Shown here piece after piece: positions 27,238-35,611 of a stretch of DNA of 64,000 bases. The stretch is taken from the NCBI RefSeq assembly GCF_039621805.1, contig NZ_CP155076.1, forward strand, positions 186,001-250,000, in the 5' to 3' direction. The notes under the pieces are model-generated. The model saw only the letters and a list, made by a program, of their open reading frames with translations. It was not told the DNA's origin and did not search any database. The DNA comes from Paraburkholderia sp. PREW-6R (GTDB taxonomy: Bacteria > Pseudomonadota > Gammaproteobacteria > Burkholderiales > Burkholderiaceae). A program made the translations under genes and the position numbers. Every line of letters begins with the position of its first letter. Positions within the stretch are counted from its first letter, which is position 1.

Positions 27238-28253
27238 GCGGCGACCTCCAGCAACGCGTCGTAGACCGCCAGCGGGTGTTGCAGGCTCTCGCGTGGCAGC
27301 ACCCGGCGGTTGTCCGGCACAGCGAGCGCAGGTGCCTGCGTCGGCAACGGAAGAAGCGCCGCCTGCTCGGTTGCAAGCAGCACCGCTGGACGCTCACCCG
27401 TCGTCGCGTGACGGCGCACGTTGGCAATTTCTGACAGCCATCGGCCGATGTGCGCGTTGGCGGCCCCAACGTCCAGCTTCAACCCTGACGACCTGAGCGT
27501 CGCGGCAAGGGGCACAACGAAGCTCTCCTTGAGATAGCGGTTGAACCGTTCGACCTTGCCCTTGGTCTTCGCGCGATACGGACGACACACCTTCGGCGTG
27601 AACCCATAGGTTTCCGCCAGCGCCAGCAACTGCGTATTCCACCGATGCTGGCCCTCGCCGAATGCATCGCGCTCGATGACCACGGACTTCGCGTTGTCAA
27701 ACAACACATGCTCCGGCGTGCCCCCGAAGTACACGAGCGCTTCGCGCAGGCATTCGCAAAGCGTCGCGGCGTCCTCGCGCGCGGTGAACCGCACGAAGCT
27801 CGCGCGGCTGTAACCCATCGTCGCGACCAGCGCGAGCAATGGCTCGCGTCCACGCCGGATAACGGTGAAATCGGCCTGCATCTGCTTGCCGGGCGCAGTC
27901 TCGAAGCGCACCACCGGTTCGACTTCGGGACGCTTGTGGGGCACCAGAAACGCCTTGAGCTGACTGATGCCGCCTTCGTATCCAGCTTCCTGCAATTCGC
28001 GTAGCAGAACCGTTGCCGGAATCCAGTGCGGCCGCGCGGCGGCGACGCGCTCCAGCAGATAGTCCTTGAACGGGTCGAGCTTCGTTGCTCGCGGCTCACG
28101 CTGGCTGTAGCGGCTAGCCTGCTCGTTCCTCAGATAGCGTCGCACAGTATTGCGCGATAAACCTGTTTGCCTCGCTATCTCGCGCACCGCCGTCCCACGC
28201 CGGGCCAATACCTTGATTTCCACTGCTTGCTCCTGAGTCAGCATCGGCGGCAA
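27234..28253 (-). CDS. istA: IS21 transposase IstA
   Basis: 339 residues. The N-terminal helix-turn-helix is TAVREIARQTGLSRNTVRRY, followed by the integrase core with D in KQMQADFTVI, D in HVLFDNAKSVV and E in KGKVERFNRYLKE, and a C-terminal beta region. It is a complete frame directly followed by istB. It is probably active, given the intact target duplication. Confidence 0.9.
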   Translation of the reverse strand: MPPMLTQEQAVEIKVLARRGTAVREIARQTGLSRNTVRRYLRNEQASRYSQREPRATKLDPFKDYLLERVAAARPHWIPATVLLRELQEAGYEGGISQLKAFLVPHKRPEVEPVVRFETAPGKQMQADFTVIRRGREPLLALVATMGYSRASFVRFTAREDAATLCECLREALVYFGGTPEHVLFDNAKSVVIERDAFGEGQHRWNTQLLALAETYGFTPKVCRPYRAKTKGKVERFNRYLKESFVVPLAATLRSSGLKLDVGAANAHIGRWLSEIANVRRHATTGERPAVLLATEQAALLPLPTQAPALAVPDNRRVLPRESLQHPLAVYDALLEVAA

Positions 28254-28324
28254 AAGCCGCCATCGTCTCCCAGGTGGGTCAGGCTTACTTCGGCGCCAGG
28301 GTCATTTTTACATCGGCGCTAACA

Positions 28325-28359
28325 GGTAACGCATTTTTCGCAAGCATGACAGCCTCCTT
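28325..28359 (-). pseudogene. Start and ribosome site of the IS21-split exported-protein gene
   Basis: The minus strand reads AAGGAGG (28359-28353), five bases, then ATG at 28347 and six further codons up to the IS21 boundary at 28325. These codons are the missing N-terminus of the frame that resumes at 26368. The strong ribosome site shows the gene was well translated before insertion. Confidence 0.8.
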
Positions 28360-28926
28360 AGGTTTTCTCTTCAAGGGTCACTATGCGGGCGGGTAGGACG
28401 TTCTGAATTATTCAATTGGCTTGCCCTTCCCTAGGTATGACAGATCGGCGAGCGCGGAAAACGACATTCTCAAGCTATTCCCACAAATTTTTCGCCCGAT
28501 ACACCGCCTGGAGTTCGTCGCATCCAAACGGTTACTTCTTAATATTTAGCGGGCTTCCAACAATAATTGCTGAAACCGCACGATGCCACGCAAAGCTGCG
28601 TCATTAATGAAGTGTGCTAGATGCTGTCAGATACGGAGGACTGGACGGATACGATGCCATCTTGCGGCCTCGGTTGCTCAGTGCGACCTTCCCGATCAGG
28701 CTAAGTAAGCATTTCCAGATGTCGCGACGCCGCTGTTGATCACGAAGACACTGACCAGGCATGGCGCAATCCCGATCCGGGAGTAGAAAGAGCGCCCTCA
28801 ACGTACAGCTTCTCTTGCTCTTCTATCGCTGTGTTTGGGCCTCGGGAGTATGCTGGCCTCGAACACCCGCCCCAGGCGCCTGACCTATGAGCTGCCCTCC
28901 TCCGCAGTATTGAATGTGAGGAAAAT
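28360..28926. other. Intergenic stretch, no gene recognised
   Basis: About 570 bases that should contain the promoter of the split exported-protein gene at its left edge. No supported gene was seen on either strand. Confidence 0.4.
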
Positions 28927-29229
28927 GTGGCGTTTTGTGAAGATGCCTTTGCCCCGGACGATGTGACGATGTGTTCCCACGTCCCTGACGAACGCATCCT
29001 GTCCGCACACATAGACCGTCGCAAAATTCATCAGAACGGCCTAATGCTGGTACGCAAGTGGTCCGGCGTTTTTTCAATCGTCGCGAAGGGCCTGGTGCAA
29101 TCGAAACAGCGAAAAAACGGCACATTTTCCGTACACAGAAAAGATGCAAATGATGCGCTTGAAAAAGCCGCGGCCGGCTGCTTTCAATACCTGAATACTC
29201 AAGGCGCCTACCGGGTCAGGACCGTCTAA
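28927..29229 (+). CDS. Hypothetical protein with GTG start
   Basis: A 100-residue frame starting GTG at 28927 with AGGA upstream (MAFCEDAFAPDDVTMCSHVP). The middle is basic and beta-like (RRKIHQNGLMLVRKWSGVFS, KNGTFSVHRKDANDALEKAA), plausible for a small folded protein. There is no signal peptide or membrane segment. I do not recognise a family. The case rests on length, start signal and composition. Confidence 0.4.
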   Translation: MAFCEDAFAPDDVTMCSHVPDERILSAHIDRRKIHQNGLMLVRKWSGVFSIVAKGLVQSKQRKNGTFSVHRKDANDALEKAAAGCFQYLNTQGAYRVRTV

Positions 29230-29319
29230 ACGGTTCTGCGGGCCGCGGCCTGACCTGTAGAGGTGGCCAACTTCAAAGCAACTTTCGCAGCGCAGCATGG
29301 AAGAATGACCTAAGTGCGG

Positions 29320-29961
29320 TTAGGCGATGACCAATGCCGCTACCGCCATAACGACGGCAATACATGACAGGCCTCCCGCCGCCATACCCATACGGGCACT
29401 GTCCCAAAATGCCGACGCAGCAACCGGCTCCCCAGCGTCGACGTCAGTCAGCACATGACGTGCAGCTACAACTCCATGCGCTGCCTGTGGCTCGGCGAGC
29501 GTCGTCAAGTTCGCACTATCCCGCCGTTCGGCGTTTTCCGTCCAGAGCTTCGCAAGATCGGCAAGATGGCCTCTCGGGTCCGGATCGACTTGGCCAAATA
29601 CTGCATTATGCAAAAGTGTGGTGTGCTCGACGCGCGAAGACGCTGTCGCATCAGCAACGGACGTCGGTGCGGGCGTGAGCAACCGTTGCGCCGATGATAG
29701 CGCCCGCAAATTCAATTGCAGCAACGATAGCGCCTCTATGTCGCGGTCCCGCGAAAACCTGAAGGGAAGAGGCGGATGACCCTCCAACAGCTCCCTGACG
29801 TAAGTCACACTTTCTAGCGCATGATCAAAGTCGCCCGCACCAGTCTGTTCCCGAATGCGAGCCAGAACCGAGGCGACCAATTCCGACCGATCGTCGTTTT
29901 CCCGCACTGCGAGAGCGGTCAGGCGATCGAGTAGATGCTCAACAAGAGGCTCGTCAGCCAT
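29320..29961 (-). CDS. Hypothetical protein with C-terminal membrane anchor
   Basis: 213 residues from the ATG at 29961, which has AAGGGG upstream. The N-terminal two thirds are helical and acidic (EHLLDRLTALAVRENDDRSE, DFDHALESVTYVRELLEGHP). A single hydrophobic helix ends the protein (GLSCIAVVMAVAALVIA), so it is likely a tail-anchored inner-membrane protein. It begins 10 bases after the stop of the membrane protein gene at 29972-30388, indicating an operon. Function unknown. Confidence 0.6.
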   Translation of the reverse strand: MADEPLVEHLLDRLTALAVRENDDRSELVASVLARIREQTGAGDFDHALESVTYVRELLEGHPPLPFRFSRDRDIEALSLLQLNLRALSSAQRLLTPAPTSVADATASSRVEHTTLLHNAVFGQVDPDPRGHLADLAKLWTENAERRDSANLTTLAEPQAAHGVVAARHVLTDVDAGEPVAASAFWDSARMGMAAGGLSCIAVVMAVAALVIA

Positions 29962-29971
29962 TACTGGCCCC

Positions 29972-30388
29972 TTACGTGGTTTTGAATTGCACCACCGCCC
30001 ACACAAAACCGGAGGCGCAGGCAGTCACAATACTCCATATTGCGTATCTCTTCTGCTTACTAGCTTCATCTGAAGCAGCCATTGTGCCGCCGACAGATAT
30101 AAACCCGCCAGCTAGCACCAACAGCCCTTCAGCGGGTCCGACGAGCGAAACAAATCTGTAGAAGTTCTGATGATGTTCGAGGTAGTCCCAAGCCTGATAT
30201 ACCGCGGCGGCGGACCATGCGAGCGATACCCAGCCGAGCTGCCCTTCTTGAACCGTCCTCAGAAGTCGCGTGTTCCTTTTCTGATCGGGCGTCAGGGCAA
30301 GAAACGCACTTGCGAGAGACACAAGGACCGGAGCTACGGCGACAGGGAAGACGAGATTTATCAGCACCCATTCGACCGTCAGACCCAT
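29972..30388 (-). CDS. Small integral membrane protein
   Basis: 138 residues from the ATG at 30388, chosen for the GGAGAAGGAG-type ribosome site just upstream; an in-frame ATG 139 codons earlier yields improbable sequence. About four hydrophobic segments are visible: LINLVFPVAVAPVLVSLASA, WVSLAWSAAAVYQAW, PAEGLLVLAGGFISVGG and IVTACASGFVWAVV. It forms a two-gene operon with the tail-anchored protein gene downstream. No known family is recognised. Confidence 0.6.
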   Translation of the reverse strand: MGLTVEWVLINLVFPVAVAPVLVSLASAFLALTPDQKRNTRLLRTVQEGQLGWVSLAWSAAAVYQAWDYLEHHQNFYRFVSLVGPAEGLLVLAGGFISVGGTMAASDEASKQKRYAIWSIVTACASGFVWAVVQFKTT

Positions 30389-30897
30389 GCTCCTTCTCCA
30401 TTCTAATGTTCGCAATCTGCGACCTGCAGAAACCTCTGCCCACGCCCCACAACAACGTTCCGCACGGCGATCATACAATCGGGACCCGCCGTGCGGTAAG
30501 CAGCAGTCGGCAAGGCTAAATTCGCGACGTTCGGGTGAGGACCGCCGCTTGGCAATAGACCGGTTACGAGCCGGAACGCCACACCTGCATTTGCATCGAC
30601 CGCAGGGCATACGGGCATACAGGCGCAATCGAATGAGTCGCCTGCCACAATCCAGCGGCTGGTTGAGTGTCGGAAAAGTTGGGATACCGCGTCTAGCCGG
30701 ATGCTGCCCAGACAGCGGGGGCAGCGGCAGGAAGCACAGAATCTGCTTCCCACAAAGGCGTAAAAATGCGGGCTTCAAATAGTCTACCGGCTGCGCATTC
30801 CGCAATTACACGGGGAAACTGGAAACGACGATGTAGGTCAACGCTGCGGTCACCGGTATGAAAAAGCTTGCCGTGTTACGAAGCCCGACGGCGACGA

Positions 30898-31092
30898 AGG
30901 GCACCGCCTGCTCGCCGGCACTGACTGTTGACAAATTTCCGTCCTGATAGAGCTCGCGCTAGCCGAATAACTGGTTTGCATTAACCTGATGGCGACGGGC
31001 AACTCCGGATACGGTTGCGCCGGGTTCGAAAGTCTCGCGCACTATCGCAAGCTTCTCCTCGACAGAGCGCTGGCGGCGCTGGATCAGACTTC
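30898..31092 (-). pseudogene. IS3-family OrfA fragment
   Basis: The minus-strand frame LIQRRQRSVEEKLAIVRETF, EPGATVSGVARRHQVNANQL, FG, then TAG at 30961-30959, then RELYQDGNLSTVSAGEQAVP is a typical InsC/OrfA helix-turn-helix protein (NPNQLFxWRxL...AGEEVVP). TAG stands where Trp is expected. There is no start codon and no OrfB nearby. A dead fragment. Confidence 0.65.
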
Positions 31093-31199
31093 AACAGGTT
31101 CCAGGTCAGAGCTGGGCTTAGACATATGCGTAAGACTACCTCAAAGTTTAAAGGTTGCTGCGTGTCAGGTTTCGCCCGGGCCGGCCTAGTCATTGGGCT

Positions 31200-31350
31200 C
31201 GTTATCGATAATTGCGGGAAACTGCGTCTGCACTTTCAGAGGCGTTCGCGCGATGACCACATCGTGTTTAGCCAGCAGCCTCGAATCTGATTGATCTGCG
31301 CGATGCGGTCCCGCAATAGCAGGTTGCGGACGCGGTGCAGTGACTAAATG
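31200..31350 (-). pseudogene. IS110-family transposase fragment
   Basis: On the minus strand SLHRVRNLLLRDRIAQINQI followed by RG and, after a frameshift, LLAKHDVVIARTPLKVQTQF matches the middle of IS110 transposases (HRxRxLLxxxRxxxINQIRGLLxEyGi). About 50 codons survive. A dead fragment. Confidence 0.5.
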
Positions 31351-31499
31351 TCCCGAACGGGCCGGACTACGGGCTGGACTAACGTTGCGGTGCCAGAGGT
31401 AAGACGAGCCAATCCCGACTCGCCATTGAGTTGTCGGGCCGCCCGCAGGGCCGCCTGCCGGGCAGGCCGGCAGCACTGTCAGACAGCCTCTTCACATGG

Positions 31500-31853
31500 C
31501 TATCGACGGCAGAGCAATGCAAGCTGCTGAAGTCTCGTCAGTTGGCTGTCATAGTCTGATAGCGACGTTTTGCGGGCACCCCGGTCATCCGATGCGGAAG
31601 GCTGCTGGGGATCGCACACAAGGACCGGACTAGCGGCCGGCGAGACCTCCTCGTGCAGGGAGTCGATGAGTACAAACAATTCCTGCCACGACCTTCGGAT
31701 CAGCCGAAGCGATCCTTCGTGAGCCATCTCAAGCAGCAGTGCACGCACCCGGTGCGACGGCTCAGCAAAATGGTTGGCTATGTGTACGGCGCTATACGAA
31801 CGGCCGCGTTTCATGAGTTCGAGAATTCTGTCTTTTGTCATTCTGTCTGGCAT
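31500..31853 (-). CDS. Hypothetical protein, possible winged-helix
   Basis: 117 residues. The N-terminal half (DRILELMKRGRSYSAVHIAN, VRALLLEMAHEGSLRLI) looks like a winged-helix DNA-binding domain. The C-terminal half is a linker followed by a conserved tail, KTSLSDYDSQLTRLQQLALL. The same tail recurs as an orphan at 33577-33654, so this is a real duplicated family. Function unknown; a small regulator is possible. Confidence 0.5.
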   Translation of the reverse strand: MPDRMTKDRILELMKRGRSYSAVHIANHFAEPSHRVRALLLEMAHEGSLRLIRRSWQELFVLIDSLHEEVSPAASPVLVCDPQQPSASDDRGARKTSLSDYDSQLTRLQQLALLCRR

Positions 31854-32341
31854 GGTGTCTCCGTGTCCTGCTTGTGGCAGTGTTGGAATTGGCGCCTGGA
31901 TCTGACGCCAACGACATGATAGCCCGGCGCGCCAGTCTCACGTCAACGCGCCATGCCAAACGTTATTGCACGCCATGTCAAAGCGGATGGTTCAACGTGG
32001 CGCAGCTGTATAAAACCGTGCATGCATCGCACAACAGGGGTGCGTTGGGAAGCCGCCTGTCAACGAACCAATAAACGTCAATCCGAACAGGCGCAGCTTT
32101 GCCTCGACATGCTGATGCCTGAACAGCGAGCAGCGACCTCCGCAAAGAATCTGCGCCTACGGACTCGGGCGCCCCGTTTGGAGCAGCGCCCGCGCCGGTG
32201 ACCCACACCAAAGCTACCATTTCGGTAGGGATCAGCTTTTGTCAATGTTCATTTCTAGTCATCTTTTCGGGATAGCCAGGAAGTATATTAGGCGTGCGCC
32301 CGGCGAAGGGCGCTGTCCGAGTCAAAAAAGTGGTAGCCACA
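31854..32341. other. Intergenic stretch, possible terminator hairpin near its right end
   Basis: About 490 bases without a supported gene. Near 32294-32313 an inverted GCGCCC/GGGCGC pair with a short loop could form a hairpin upstream of the SPFH pseudogene. Confidence 0.35.
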
Positions 32342-33142
32342 ATGAAACCTGGTAATGGAAGTCTAGGGGGTAGCTGGTGCTGTCGTTGCAGTCCTGTTCG
32401 TGATCCTGTGTTCGGTGCACGTGGTACCTGCTGGTCATCGTGGCGTTGTGAAGGTCTTCGGTGACGTCCAGGAACAGCCGCTTCAGGGGGGTTACATGTT
32501 CTAAACCCGCTTGCCCGTGTAATCGACTTCAATGTGCGTTTCCAGAGTGCAACGGCGACGAAGGCGGAAGGTGGCACGGCCGATTTGCAGGAGGTGTTTG
32601 AGGACATCACGGTCAACTATGAATACGATCCGGTCCACGCGCCGTACGTCTACAACAACTTCGGCGACGATGCAGACATCGAGGCGAAGTTTATTGTTCC
32701 GGCACTTTACGAGTCGTTCAAAGCCGAGACGTCGCAATACACGGCTGAACAGCTTGTGACACAGCGCGCGAAGGTATCGCAGGACATTGTGCAGAAGCTC
32801 CAGGCAAAGCTCACGAAATACAGGATCATCGTGTCTGACATCAATGTTCAGAACTTCCACTTTGATCCGCAATTCGCCGAAGCGGTGCGACAGAAGGTCG
32901 TCGCTGGCCAGAACCGGTTGACTGCTGAGCAACAGCTAGAAACCGCGAGAGTGACAGCGCAGCAACAGATTGTTGAAGCCGAGGGTAATGCAAAGGCTAT
33001 TGCGATTCAGGCTCAGGCGATCCAGCAACAGGGCGGACAGGAGTACGTCGCGCTGAAAGCTGTCGAGAAGTGGAACGGCCAGCTTCCGAGCCAGTGGTCC
33101 GGAGCAGCGATCCCATTCGTCAACTTAGCGACCCAAAAATAA
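32342..33142 (+). pseudogene. SPFH/prohibitin-family protein with two frameshifts at G runs
   Basis: Band-7 proteins form oligomeric membrane scaffolds that control proteases. The pieces here are: start MKPGNGSLG (32342), then VVAVLFVILCSVHVVPAGHR and GVVKVFGDVQEQPLQGG in a second frame, then LHVLNPLARVIDFNVRFQSA in a third, continuing without stops to 33142 (SPFH core about DITVNYEYDPVHAPYVYNNF; coiled-coil tail EQQLETARVTAQQQIVEAEG). The breaks lie at G5 (32366-32370) and G6 (32486-32491). Adding or removing one base at each restores the normal protein. Either real inactivation, phase-variable tracts or consensus errors. A shorter product could start at 32534 but would lack the membrane anchor. 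Confidence 0.75.
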
Positions 33143-33576
33143 TGCCATTCTCCCTCTTGTACACAGCTTGAAACGCGGTTAGTCGCCGTAAAGACGTGTC
33201 GACATAAAAGACCGTGCGAAGGTCCATTGGTAGACCGAGGTGGCCGTTCGTACGTCGGAGTGCAGGCAGAGGCGAACCACGCTTCCTGACCGGGACCGCC
33301 AGTTCGACGACCGGATCTGAATGCAGCCGCTCCTCGCATCAACGGTTGTGTTAGCGGGGCCCAAATGACACGCACTGTCGACCGTTAGCGGTTAGCGGCA
33401 GGGGCGCAAGCTTACAGCCGGCTTCGGAAAAAATAGCGGGCTTCTACCTCGGCACGCCTGCGACTTGCCGGAGCACGCATTTAATGCTGGTATGCGGGGC
33501 TGCACTAGCCTCCGTTGCGTAATTCGCAGATGTGGCCACCGAGGAGCTTGTTAATCGGTCAACCAAAAGCCAAGGT
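33143..33576. other. Intergenic stretch, no gene recognised
   Basis: About 430 bases with only short frames on both strands. No promoter or RNA gene was identified. Confidence 0.4.
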
Positions 33577-33654
33577 GCCCGCGAGACGTCGGTGTCAGAC
33601 TATGACAGCCAGCTCGCGAGACGCCAGCACCTTGCATTGCTCCGCCGTCGATAG
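33577..33654 (+). pseudogene. Orphan tail of the small protein family at 31500-31853
   Basis: The frame ARETSVSDYDSQLARRQHLA followed by LLRRR and TAG matches the C-terminus of the protein at 31500-31853 (ARKTSLSDYDSQLTRLQQLA). Nothing upstream resembles the rest of that protein. The two copies are in opposite orientation. Confidence 0.45.
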
Positions 33655-34094
33655 CTGCCCAAAGAGGTTATCTCACAGCGCTACAGAACCGCCCGGCAGG
33701 CATCCCTGCACGCCGTGAGACAACTCAATGGCGTATCGGCGCGTGCTACCTCTTGTACCGCAACGCCAGTCCAGTGCATAGTCCGCCCTGTTCCTGCCTG
33801 TTTTCCGATACCGCCTTTTGCCATCGGGACGCTCGCCTTCTGACGCGCGAAGCGATGACTGCGCGCCTGGTTTGCCTTTCCCTGCTCCGACAGTTGAGCC
33901 AGCGCGAGCGTCTCAAACTGTCGGGCGCGTGCGTGAGCGTGGCCGAAGTGTCAGCTGTCACACAACCGACCGATTGCGCACCTGGTCGATCAGTGCTAGC
34001 ACGCTCCTTTCCCGACAGGGGCACGAGGGCATTCCAGCCGCGTATGTACTGGATGTAGTGGTCAACGCCGCGCCGCAATAGAAGGCGGCTCCGA

Positions 34095-34628
34095 TTAAGG
34101 TGCGCGCGTACATGCTTGAGCGTTGCAGGCCCGTCGCTCCATAGCATTCCGCCTTCGCGCGTTTTCGTGCTGGCCGCGAGCGCATCGGCGTATCGCCGGA
34201 CTGCCAGTCCAGTCCGCCATTTCCAGGCGTCGCGGTCGGGGTCCGGTAGCAAACTGTGCGCGTCGCTGGCTTAAGGTGTGCCAGTATCCGCCGGCTTCTT
34301 CGAGACTGATCGGCTCGGGGAGCAACATGATGAACTCATAGACCATGTTACGGTAAATGCGCCCGCAAGCGGCGTGCCAGTGATCCGGTCGAACACGCAA
34401 ACGCATGAGCGGCACATGAAATACGGCATTGGACCGGCGCGTTGCCGGGTCATGAATCAGCCCCGGACGTTCTGACTCCCGCACCGCGGGCACGTCGGCA
34501 GCGGTTCGAAACCCTGGGGACATCAACTGCGCCACATGTTGCTGCAGGAATGCCGTCATTTCGTCCGCATTCGCGTGTGGCGCGAGGTTCGTCGATTCAG
34601 GTTTGCCGGAGATCGTGAAGGCTTTCAT
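34095..34628 (-). CDS. Hypothetical protein, probably frameshifted near its end
   Basis: Starts at the ATG at 34628 with AGGAG upstream (MKAFTISGKPESTNLAPHAN). The first about 125 residues look genuine (ADEMTAFLQQHVAQLMSPGF, PLMRLRVRPDHWHAACGRIY). After about 34250 this frame becomes Arg-rich and unlike protein, whereas an overlapping frame (33746-34252) reads DRDAWKWRTGLAVRRYADAL, EGGMLWSDGPATLKHVRAHL and DHYIQYIRGWNALVPLSG. A single frameshift near 34230-34250 is therefore likely. It follows the peptidyl-prolyl isomerase gene by 22 bases on the same strand and is the last gene of the TPS operon. No family recognised. Confidence 0.5.
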   Translation of the reverse strand: MKAFTISGKPESTNLAPHANADEMTAFLQQHVAQLMSPGFRTAADVPAVRESERPGLIHDPATRRSNAVFHVPLMRLRVRPDHWHAACGRIYRNMVYEFIMLLPEPISLEEAGGYWHTLSQRRAQFATGPRPRRLEMADWTGSPAIRRCARGQHENARRRNAMERRACNAQACTRAP

Positions 34629-34650
34629 GCGGGCTCCTGAGGGGCGCGAC

Positions 34651-35601
34651 CTATTGCGTAATCGCTGCACCCTTGATCAGGTCGCCGGTGAACTGCGCGG
34701 CCGCTTTCTCCAGTGCGAGCGCCTGCAACTGCTGCCGGATCGTGTCCTTCGCCTGATCGAACGACGGTACCTGCGTCGGCCGCTTCGCGTCGAGCTTCAG
34801 GATGACACGCGGTGCATTGGCCGCCGGACCAGTCACGACTGGCTGTGGCGTGACGCCGCCGGCCGGCAACTGCGTGATCGTCTGCGCCACCGCCAGCGGC
34901 AGGCCCTGCGTATTGCCCTCACTGAGCGGCGTCCTGAAACTGACCCACGGCAGTTCGCCACCCGACGCCTTGCTCGGTGCCACGCTGTACTGACGGGCGA
35001 GCGCATCAAACGATGCGCCAGATCTGAGCTTTTGCAGCACTGCCGTCGCAGTTGCGTCGTCGGTCACGGCAATGACGCGGGGCTTGTACTCTTCCTTGCC
35101 AAGCGAGGCGACGATCTGGTCATAGCGCGCTTTTACCTGCGCATCGGTCACAGGCTCCGGATGGATGCTGTCCTTGAGGTACAACTGCGTTTCAGCATTG
35201 ACCTTCGCCGCGTTGATCGCCTGCTGCACTTCGGGCTTCGTATCGTAATGCGCCTTTTCGGCGTTCTGCCGGAACAGTTCGCGGGCAATCAGCTGGTCCT
35301 TGAGCGCCTGCCGCACTTGCGGCGTATCCGGTTGTCGCGAAGCCTGCAGCGCGTTATCGAGCTGTCCAACAGAAATATCGACTCCATTGACGAGGGCCAC
35401 GACACCCTGCGGCAAGCCGCCAGTTCCCGCGGCCTGCATGCCGAAGGGATGCACGATCGCGGCGCCGGTCTGACTGGCGGCGCTGTTCGCATCGTCTGCA
35501 CGGGCCAGCCCTGTCATCGCGACGCTCAGCGATACGGAAGCGAAAGCCACCACGCATAGCGCGTTGACGGTGGTACCCAGGTGGGAGGTGGTTTTTCTCA
35601 T
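34651..35601 (-). CDS. Periplasmic peptidyl-prolyl isomerase (parvulin/SurA-like)
   Basis: 316 residues. A signal peptide (VVAFASVSLSVAMTGLARAD, cleavage after ARA) precedes an N-terminal helical SurA-like region (VNGVDISVGQLDNALQASRQ, RELFRQNAEKAHYDTKPEVQ). The parvulin domain is at about 165-285 (ATAVLQKLRSGASFDALARQ, GGELPWVSF). It should assist folding or passage of exported proteins. It sits directly after the TpsB transporter gene (10-base gap) and so probably serves the TpsA/CdiA exoproteins. The catalytic domain is somewhat divergent, so chaperone activity may dominate. Confidence 0.85.
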   Translation of the reverse strand: MRKTTSHLGTTVNALCVVAFASVSLSVAMTGLARADDANSAASQTGAAIVHPFGMQAAGTGGLPQGVVALVNGVDISVGQLDNALQASRQPDTPQVRQALKDQLIARELFRQNAEKAHYDTKPEVQQAINAAKVNAETQLYLKDSIHPEPVTDAQVKARYDQIVASLGKEEYKPRVIAVTDDATATAVLQKLRSGASFDALARQYSVAPSKASGGELPWVSFRTPLSEGNTQGLPLAVAQTITQLPAGGVTPQPVVTGPAANAPRVILKLDAKRPTQVPSFDQAKDTIRQQLQALALEKAAAQFTGDLIKGAAITQ

Positions 35602-35611
35602 GATGATTTTC

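Larger units (their letters stand above)
26375..28324 (-). mobile_element. IS21-family insertion sequence, copy 2
   Basis: Carries intact istA and istB. The ends begin TGTCAACGCCGACTGAAA (26375) and, on the opposite strand at 28324, TGTTAGCGCCGATGTAAA. Each is followed by an internal repeat around CGCCGAAGTAA and CTGACCCAC. A 6-bp target duplication GGTAAC flanks it (26369-26374 and 28325-28330). The clean duplication and intact genes indicate a recent insertion. Confidence 0.9.

Noticed and set aside
32534..33142. Short SPFH gene starting at 32534 as an intact gene
   Set aside because: Upstream DNA in other frames encodes the missing membrane anchor and SPFH start, so this is the 3-prime part of a frameshifted gene.
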